A DNA stretch of 18,089 nt, taken from positions 1-18,089 of the forward strand of contig DVLP01000402.1 of NCBI GenBank assembly GCA_018715445.1. The letters are read 5' to 3'. The DNA is from Candidatus Avipropionibacterium avicola (GTDB lineage Bacteria > Actinomycetota > Actinomycetes > Propionibacteriales > Propionibacteriaceae). Below are positions 6,984 to 12,928 of this stretch, one piece after another; the stretch's first letter is position 1, and every line of letters starts with the position of its first letter. A model generated the notes under the pieces. The model was not told the origin of the DNA. It was given only the letters and a program-made list of their open reading frames with translations, and made no database searches. A program made the position numbers and the translations under genes.

Positions 6984-7842
6984 GCCACCTGACGCTCTGG
7001 GTGAGTTGGCGCGACAACACGGCCTGCGCAAGGTGGGCGAGCGGCCCGGCCCGATCGCTTACCTGAAGTCCTTGTGGGCTGCCCGCAGCCTGCTGTGGGC
7101 GATGGCGAGTGCGAAGTCGTACAACCAGTACCAGAACAACTACCTGGGCCAACTGTGGACGGTGCTCAGCCCGCTGACACTGGCGGTGGTCTACTACCTC
7201 GTCTTCGGCGTGCTGCTCGACACCAGCAGCGGGACGCAGAACTACCCGGCCTTCCTGACCATCGGCATCTTCATCTTCCTGTCGATGTCGGCGACCCTGA
7301 CCGCCGGGGCGAACGCGATCCTCAACAACATGAGCGTCGTGCGATCGGTGCAGTTCCCCCGCGCTGTCCTGCCGTTGTCGGTGTCGCTGGCCGAGATGTT
7401 GAACCTGCTGCCGGCGATCGGCGTGATGTACGTGATCGTCATCATCACCGGTGAGTCGCTGTCGTGGACCTGGCTGCTGATCCCGGTCGTGCTGGCGTTG
7501 ATCCTGATGTTCACCGCCGGGGTGTGCATGATCGCCGCCCGGATCGTGGTGGCGGCGCGCGACCTGCGCAACCTGATCCCGATGGCGATCCGGGTGCTGC
7601 GCTACGGGTCGGGCGTCTTCTTCTCCGTCCAGCACTACGGCGAGAAGGCCGGACCGGTGATCGGCGCGATCATGGAGTACCAACCCGTGGCGCTCTACCT
7701 GAACCTGGCCCGTTCCTGCCTGATGGGTGAGGTGGAGATGACCGCGGACATGTGGTTGGTTGGTCTCGGCTGGGCCGTCCTGTTCCTGGTGGTCGGCTAT
7801 GTCGTGTTCTGGAGTGCGGAGGATCAGTATGGACGTGACTGA
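6970..7842 (+). CDS. ABC-2 type polysaccharide exporter, membrane subunit (Wzm/TagG-like)
   Basis: This 290-residue integral membrane protein forms the export channel for a lipid-linked or completed surface polymer. The N-terminal amphipathic segment contains the family hallmark YNQYQNNYLGQLWTVLSPLT (56-75), where a short charged helix leads into LGxLWxxxxP. About six membrane segments follow, near residues 72-90, 97-115, 137-160, 169-190, a weaker one around 205-225, and 258-278. The order and length match Wzm, TagG and RfbA-type permeases of capsule, O-antigen and wall teichoic acid exporters. The ATG at 6970 has AGGG 7 bases upstream; an ATG two codons later is an alternative. The gene overlaps the preceding glycosyltransferase by 14 bp and the ATPase gene by 14 bp, so the three are probably translationally coupled. 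Confidence 0.92.
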   Translation: MVMTEPPDALGELARQHGLRKVGERPGPIAYLKSLWAARSLLWAMASAKSYNQYQNNYLGQLWTVLSPLTLAVVYYLVFGVLLDTSSGTQNYPAFLTIGIFIFLSMSATLTAGANAILNNMSVVRSVQFPRAVLPLSVSLAEMLNLLPAIGVMYVIVIITGESLSWTWLLIPVVLALILMFTAGVCMIAARIVVAARDLRNLIPMAIRVLRYGSGVFFSVQHYGEKAGPVIGAIMEYQPVALYLNLARSCLMGEVEMTADMWLVGLGWAVLFLVVGYVVFWSAEDQYGRD

Positions 7843-8665
7843 GACACGCCCGGAGGAGACCGCGCCCCACGATCCGGGGTCGTCGCCGAGCACGCCCGAG
7901 GAGCCGGGGCCGTCGGTGATCGTGGACGACGTCCACGTCAAGTACCGAGTCTTCGGTGGGCGCAAGCGCAGCACCGCCCCCGAGATGGGCCGTTTCCGCC
8001 GCCTGCTCAACCGCTCCCGTGAGCACGTGGGCTCGGTGAGTGAGGTGCACGCGGTACGGGGGGTCTCCTTCGTCGCCCGGCACGGTGAGTCGATCGGACT
8101 GATCGGCATGAACGGCGCCGGCAAGAGCACCCTGCTGCGCGCCATGGCCGGGGTGATGCCGATGAGCTCCGGCTCGATCTACATCGACGGCCGCGCGGCC
8201 CTGATGGGCGTCAACGCCGCGCTGATGCGCTCGCTCAGCGGTGAACGCAACATCATCCTGGGCGGACTCGCCCTCGGGTTGACCCGGGCCGAGATCGACG
8301 AGCGTTTCGACGAGATCGTCGAGTTCTCCGGGGTCGGCGATCACATCAGCCTGCCGATGACCGCCTACTCGACCGGGATGGCGGCCCGGCTGCGGTTCGC
8401 GATCTCGACCGCCGCCGTCCCCGACGTGTTGCTGATCGACGAGGCGCTGGCCACCGGTGATGCGGCCTTCAAGGAACGCAGCACCGAGCGGATCGCCAAG
8501 ATCCGCGAGCAGGCCGGCACCGTCTTCCTGGTGAGCCACTCGTCGCGCTCGATCCGCCACATGTGCGACCGGGCGATCTGGATCGACCACGGCGAGATCA
8601 TCGACGACGGACCGGTCGACGAGGTCGTGCCCCGCTACAGCAAGGAAGTCAAGCGGCGTCGCTGA
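7829..8665 (+). CDS. ABC-2 type polysaccharide exporter, ATPase subunit (Wzt/TagH-like)
   Basis: This 278-residue cytoplasmic ATPase powers the exporter. Visible motifs are Walker A GMNGAGKST (93-101), the variant signature YSTGM (180-184) that is typical of polysaccharide exporters in place of LSGGQ, Walker B VLLIDE (200-205), and the switch His in LVSHSS (234-239). The frame is open upstream to 7760, but the ATG at 7829 has a strong GGAGGA site 5 bases before it. The first 30 residues are acidic and Pro-rich, unlike most relatives. The protein ends about 70 residues after Walker B, so there is no C-terminal carbohydrate-binding domain of the kind in O9a-type Wzt. That suggests substrate recognition through the lipid or through the permease. 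Its 3' end overlaps the end of the opposing operon by 17 bp. Confidence 0.93.
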   Translation: MDVTETRPEETAPHDPGSSPSTPEEPGPSVIVDDVHVKYRVFGGRKRSTAPEMGRFRRLLNRSREHVGSVSEVHAVRGVSFVARHGESIGLIGMNGAGKSTLLRAMAGVMPMSSGSIYIDGRAALMGVNAALMRSLSGERNIILGGLALGLTRAEIDERFDEIVEFSGVGDHISLPMTAYSTGMAARLRFAISTAAVPDVLLIDEALATGDAAFKERSTERIAKIREQAGTVFLVSHSSRSIRHMCDRAIWIDHGEIIDDGPVDEVVPRYSKEVKRRR

Positions 8666-11600
8666 CCAGCCCGGCCCGCAACATCTCGAACACCGCATCC
8701 AGGGACCCGTCGAGCACCGACCAGCCGGCGGGGGTGACCGGGGCGACGCCCATCCCCTCGACCAGCACCCGCCCCGGTGTCGGTCCGACCACGACATCGA
8801 CCGCGGCCCAGCGCAACTGCGGGACGGCCCGTACCGCCCGTACGGCCAGCTCTGCGACCGCGGACCGGTTGTCGACCACGGTGCTGACCGATCCCAGACC
8901 CCCCGGGCCCAGGATCGCCAACGCCTCGGTGGCGGTGGCGAGGACACGGAGGCGGGTGCCGGACCGGTGACGCTGCACGAACCAGGGACCCGAGCCGACC
9001 CGCCCCGAACCGACCAGTCCCGAGCCGACCAGCACCGAGGCGTCGTCACCGTCGGGTGCGTCCAGCACCATGGCCTGCGGCCCGGTCCACTCACCCCGGT
9101 ACGGCACCACGGTCACCGCGCCCGGATGGTCGTGGACGAAGCGGGACCACTGCTGGGGGTTGACCACCCGCCGTCCGGCCACCCGGGGCAGGTCGGCCGC
9201 CACCAGGAAGCTGCGGACCAGGCCGTGACGGCGCATCACCCGTCGCACGGCCGACAGGTCGCTGGCGGTCATCGCCTCGACGGTCATCCAGCGGGTCCCC
9301 AGGGAGGGTCCCTCGAGCCGACGGATGCTCGAACCGACTGGGGTCACGGTGTGGCCCTGTCGCTCCAACCAGGCGACGAAGGCCTCGGCCAGCGGCCCGC
9401 TGGCAAGCTCCGGTGGTGACGGTGGTGTGGCCGGCATCGGGCGACGGCGACGCAGCAGCCGGTCGAGCACACGCCGCGGGGCCGGTGCCGGTGCAGCGGG
9501 GCTCGGGGTGGCAGCACTCGCTACGGCCGAGGTGGGTGCGGCGGAGGTGGGTGTGGGGACCTCGGCGCTCGAGGAGGCCATCCGCAGCGCGATCATGTGG
9601 CCGGCCACGTCCTTCGGCTCACCGACCAACGGATAGGTCGCACCCCCGATGTCGGCATCGGAGTTGATCTCGATCACGTACGCCCGGCCGTCCTCGGCCA
9701 CGACGATGTCGCAACCGCCCCAGGACAGTCCGGGGATCGCCGCGACTGCGGCGACTGCGGTCTCCGACACCGTCGGCTCGACCTCGGTGGAGCACTCCAG
9801 GGGCTCGCCGCCGCTGCTCAACCCGCCGACGTCCCTGACGGTGATGCGCTCCCCGGGGGCCAGGACGGTGTCCAGGTCACGCCCCTGGCGGGCCAGGTAG
9901 GCACTGGTGACGGCGTCGGCGGGGATCTCGCGCTTGAACAGGGCGGGGTTGAGGGCGCGTTCGGCGTTCTTGAGCTCGATGAGGCGGGCGATGGTGTCGG
10001 TGCCGTTGCCGGTGACATTCGGCAGGACCCGACGCACGACGCTGACACAGTCCACCTGGGTGGCCAGCACCCGGTACTCCTGGTGGACCGGGACGTACTC
10101 CTCGACGAGGATCCCCTTGCCGACCCGGGCGGCCCGGGCGTGGGCGGCTCGGATCTGCTCGGCGGTGGTGATGTTGACGGTGATCCCGCGGCCCTTGTTT
10201 CCGGCCCGGGGCTTGACGACCACGGCCCGGCCGAGGCGGGCGGCGAAGGCGATGGCCTGCTCGGCGGTGTCGGCCAGTGTCCCGGCCGGGGTCGAGACCC
10301 CCTGGTCGACGAGGAACTGCTTGAGCAGGAGCTTGTCCTGGACGATCCGGGAGCCGAGGTCGGACTCGTCACACTTGTAGCCGTTGACCAGGATGCGCCG
10401 ATCCGGGAAATGGGCGATGGCGGTGTTCGGCGCCAGCCACTCGACCCGGGCGCCGGCGGCCTCGGCGGCCTCGGCGTTGAGGATCGCCCCGAGGTTGCGC
10501 CCGGAGCGGTACTGCGCGAGCACCGAACGGGTCGCCGGGTCGTTGTAGCGTCGGGCACCGTCGCTCGACGTGGCGGCCGGGCTCGGCTCCACCGGTCGGA
10601 CCGGACGAGTCGGCGGAGCCGGGTCAGGATCTGGCCGCAGACGGCCGCCGACCGGCCAGCTTCCCAGCGGGACGACCAGGTGGTGGCCCAGGTCGTCGGT
10701 GTCGGGCGTGATCGCCCCGGCACCAACCGAGCGGCGAAGGAGCTGGTGAAGGATCCGGTCCCGCTCGTCACGGCTGACCGGGCGAGGCTGGAAGTCGGTC
10801 ACGTGGTTGTCGGAGTGCACCGGATGCAGCCGGAGCACGACCCGTCGCTGTCCGTGCTCGGGGGCACCGATCTCGAGGACGGCCCAGAACCCGTACGGCA
10901 GGATCGACTCCTCACGGACGTAGCGGGCGAAACGGCCACCGGACTGGAAGTTGCCGTTGCCCAGGCCGTTGACCACCCAGTGCTGCTCGATCCGGTCGAT
11001 CTCCTGCACGCAGTGGGACCCGTGGCCCAGCACCAGGTCGTGACCGGACCCGATCAGGGTCTGGCCGAGCACCTGCTGACCCGGGGTGCGCCATCGGTAG
11101 TTGGCCCCCCAGTGCGGGAAGGCAATGGTGAGCAGGTCGTCGGGGTCCTCGGCGGAGCGGGCCGGTGGCACGGCGCGCCGCGACAGCGCCGCGCAGCCCG
11201 GTGTCGTCTCGCCGGCGTAGAAGCCGTACTCGTGGTCGTGGCGTCGGGAGTACTGGAAGGAGCCGGTGAACCGCAGCGTGCCGCCGCCGTGACTGGCCGG
11301 GATCATGACCTGGTGGCCCCGTACGGCTTCGGCGAGGGTGCGTCCGGCGCCGAAGACGTCGATGTCGACCGCGGCCAGCCGGTCCAGGGTCTCGAGCAGT
11401 CCGGCGGTGCCGTGGTCGAGGGTGTGGTTGTTGGCCAGCGAGACCGCGTCCACGCCGAGCTCGACCAGGGCCGCCGGGGTGGCCTCGGGATCGGCCCAGT
11501 GCAGGTAGGTCTTCCTCCCGTGCAAGGGCGAGGGATGCTGCTCGGGATCGACGATCGGTGTCTCGAGGTTCACGATCCGCACGTCGGCGGCGGCCAGGAA

Positions 11601-11750
11601 CGGGCGCAGGTGCTCGGTGCTGTGGCGGTAGCCGTGCCGGGCCAGCACCGTGGCGCCGGCCTGCCGGTAGCTCTCGCCGAAGTGGAAGTCACCCAGCACC
11701 AGGATCCGGTAGGGCTCGATCCGGTAGGGCTCGGGGGTCATCGTGATCAC
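8649..11750 (-). CDS. CapA-type metallophosphatase / ATP-grasp ligase / degenerate ATP-grasp fusion
   Basis: This 1033-residue protein has three parts. Residues 15-340 form a CapA (PgsA-like) metallophosphatase-superfamily domain: GDFHFGES (20-27), NLETP (61-65), ANNHTLDHG (106-114), FPHWG (211-215), GHGSH (242-246) and GLGNGNF (262-268), in the usual order. CapA proteins take part in poly-gamma-glutamate capsule production. Residues 405-725 form a cyanophycin-synthetase/RimK-like ATP-grasp ligase: QDKLLLKQFL (471-480), VVVKPRAGNKGRG (510-522), ILVEEYV (547-553), EYRVLA (558-563), GGCDIVV (678-684) and the metal-binding EIN (694-696). A Pro/Ala-rich linker (726-780) leads to residues 781-1033, which repeat the ATP-grasp layout without its key residues. 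No signal peptide or membrane anchor is evident, which is unusual for CapA. The GTG at 11750 overlaps the upstream stop by 4 bp; an ATG at 11741 is an alternative. Confidence 0.88.
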   Translation of the reverse strand: MITMTPEPYRIEPYRILVLGDFHFGESYRQAGATVLARHGYRHSTEHLRPFLAAADVRIVNLETPIVDPEQHPSPLHGRKTYLHWADPEATPAALVELGVDAVSLANNHTLDHGTAGLLETLDRLAAVDIDVFGAGRTLAEAVRGHQVMIPASHGGGTLRFTGSFQYSRRHDHEYGFYAGETTPGCAALSRRAVPPARSAEDPDDLLTIAFPHWGANYRWRTPGQQVLGQTLIGSGHDLVLGHGSHCVQEIDRIEQHWVVNGLGNGNFQSGGRFARYVREESILPYGFWAVLEIGAPEHGQRRVVLRLHPVHSDNHVTDFQPRPVSRDERDRILHQLLRRSVGAGAITPDTDDLGHHLVVPLGSWPVGGRLRPDPDPAPPTRPVRPVEPSPAATSSDGARRYNDPATRSVLAQYRSGRNLGAILNAEAAEAAGARVEWLAPNTAIAHFPDRRILVNGYKCDESDLGSRIVQDKLLLKQFLVDQGVSTPAGTLADTAEQAIAFAARLGRAVVVKPRAGNKGRGITVNITTAEQIRAAHARAARVGKGILVEEYVPVHQEYRVLATQVDCVSVVRRVLPNVTGNGTDTIARLIELKNAERALNPALFKREIPADAVTSAYLARQGRDLDTVLAPGERITVRDVGGLSSGGEPLECSTEVEPTVSETAVAAVAAIPGLSWGGCDIVVAEDGRAYVIEINSDADIGGATYPLVGEPKDVAGHMIALRMASSSAEVPTPTSAAPTSAVASAATPSPAAPAPAPRRVLDRLLRRRRPMPATPPSPPELASGPLAEAFVAWLERQGHTVTPVGSSIRRLEGPSLGTRWMTVEAMTASDLSAVRRVMRRHGLVRSFLVAADLPRVAGRRVVNPQQWSRFVHDHPGAVTVVPYRGEWTGPQAMVLDAPDGDDASVLVGSGLVGSGRVGSGPWFVQRHRSGTRLRVLATATEALAILGPGGLGSVSTVVDNRSAVAELAVRAVRAVPQLRWAAVDVVVGPTPGRVLVEGMGVAPVTPAGWSVLDGSLDAVFEMLRAGLVSDAA
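8990..9034. repeat. 15 bp tandem repeat, three imperfect copies, inside the C-terminal ATP-grasp copy
   Basis: Three 15-base units (8990-9004, 9005-9019, 9020-9034) share the core CCGANCCGACC. On the coding minus strand they give a VGSG-x-VGSG-x-VGSG stretch around residues 907-921. This is in-frame length change in a loop, which would be tolerated in a non-catalytic domain. Confidence 0.75.
11703..11732. repeat. Perfect 15 bp tandem duplication at the start of the CapA/ATP-grasp gene
   Basis: GATCCGGTAGGGCTC occurs twice, head to tail, at 11703-11717 and 11718-11732. It encodes EPYRI-EPYRI at residues 7-16, directly before the first strand of the metallophosphatase domain. Perfect identity suggests a recent in-frame slippage event. 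Confidence 0.85.
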
Positions 11751-12928
11751 CCCGCCGTGGGGGAGAGCACGGCCAACATGACGCGCAGCTGGTCGATCCG
11801 ACCGTCCAGCAGGTCGTCGGTGAGCTGGGCGATCGAGCCTGCTGCACCGTGCAGGTCGGCCCGGACCACCCCGGCCAACCGATCGGTGTCGCGGACTCGG
11901 GCCACCAGCCCGTACGCGGTCGCAGCGCTCGTGATCACGTCAGCCCCCTGCTCGACGTCAGGGATCGCGTGGGCCTCGAGGACGACCTCGAGGTGCTCGG
12001 CGGCCGAGCCCGGCCCGATGCCGTGGCTGGCCAGGTGGGCCTCGACGATCCGGGTGGCCAGCCGATCGGCCAGACCGGGGTCGACCAGCCGCTGCACCCA
12101 CAGCCCGGGCCGCTCGGAGAGCTCGACCACGGCGGTGCCCGGACTCGCGGCGTCGGCCCGGGGGTCGGCCGTCACCAGGTCGACGGCGACCACGGCCAGC
12201 CCGGGGATCGCCCGGGCGCCCCGGAGCGCGATCTCGACCAGGCCCGGGTGCACCTGGTTGGTGATCTCGACACCACCTCGCAGGGTGCCGTCGCCCGGTG
12301 CGCCGTCACAGTCGATCACCGAGGCGATCTCGCCGTCGATGACCAGGAAGCGCAGGTAGTGCCCGCTCAGCTGCTTCTCGACCAGGAAGGTGTAGCCCGG
12401 CGGGACGACGATGCGCCCGTTCTCCTCGCCGGGCTCCCGCAGCTCGGTCAGTCCGTAGGCGGCCCGGCTGAACCCGGGGCGTTCGGACGGTGGGGTGCGC
12501 AGTTCGTCCAACGCCCGGTCCATGGCGGCGACATCGCCCAGACCACTGTGGGTCTCGATGATGCTGTCGCCGACGGCCGGCTTGATGACGACGGGGAATC
12601 CGACCTGGGCCGCGAAACGATGGGCGCCGCGAATCCCACGACTCATCGTGAAGGTCGCCCCACGGGGGATGGGTACCCGGTGGCGTTCCAACAGGGCCCG
12701 GCGCATCCGCTTGTCCTGGGCGTAGGTGACCGGCGCCAGTCCGCTGCTGGAGGGCAGGCCGTGCACGAAGGCCAGCTCTGGGCCGTCGGAGGCGGGATCG
12801 ATCGCGGTGACCACCTGGCGGGGATAGACCGACACCTCGAAACCCTTTCCCAGCAGGGATCCGAGCACCAGGGTGCCGTCGACGGCGACCAGGTCAGGGG
12901 TGGGCAGGGTTGTCGTGGACTCAGGCAC
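11747..12928 (-). CDS. ATP-grasp ligase-like protein with altered metal-binding motif
   Basis: This 393-residue protein has the ATP-grasp fold of carboxylate-amine/thiol ligases. After an N-terminal cap (1-68), QDKRMRRALLERHRVPIPRG (71-90) corresponds to the helix before the central domain. VVIKPAVGDS (113-122) supplies the ATP-phosphate-binding Lys, and FLVEKQLSGHYLRFLVIDGE (181-200) is the adenine-binding strand with the following Arg-containing strand. VVAVDLV (246-252) follows. Where active enzymes have ExN, it reads VELSERPG (268-275), so the Asn magnesium ligand appears replaced by Ser. Residues 310-393 may form a small alpha/beta domain comparable to the C-terminus of the next protein upstream, but that match is weak. 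The GTG at 12928 has AGGAG about 8 bases upstream and overlaps the preceding stop by 8 bp. It overlaps the CapA fusion gene by 4 bp. It may be an active partner ligase or a regulatory pseudo-ligase; the substrate is unknown. Confidence 0.8.
   Translation of the reverse strand: MPESTTTLPTPDLVAVDGTLVLGSLLGKGFEVSVYPRQVVTAIDPASDGPELAFVHGLPSSSGLAPVTYAQDKRMRRALLERHRVPIPRGATFTMSRGIRGAHRFAAQVGFPVVIKPAVGDSIIETHSGLGDVAAMDRALDELRTPPSERPGFSRAAYGLTELREPGEENGRIVVPPGYTFLVEKQLSGHYLRFLVIDGEIASVIDCDGAPGDGTLRGGVEITNQVHPGLVEIALRGARAIPGLAVVAVDLVTADPRADAASPGTAVVELSERPGLWVQRLVDPGLADRLATRIVEAHLASHGIGPGSAAEHLEVVLEAHAIPDVEQGADVITSAATAYGLVARVRDTDRLAGVVRADLHGAAGSIAQLTDDLLDGRIDQLRVMLAVLSPTAG

Noticed and set aside
9597..12359. 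Plus-strand open frame of about 920 codons opposite the ATP-grasp genes
   Set aside because: It mirrors the codon structure of the real minus-strand genes and has no recognisable motifs or ribosome binding site.
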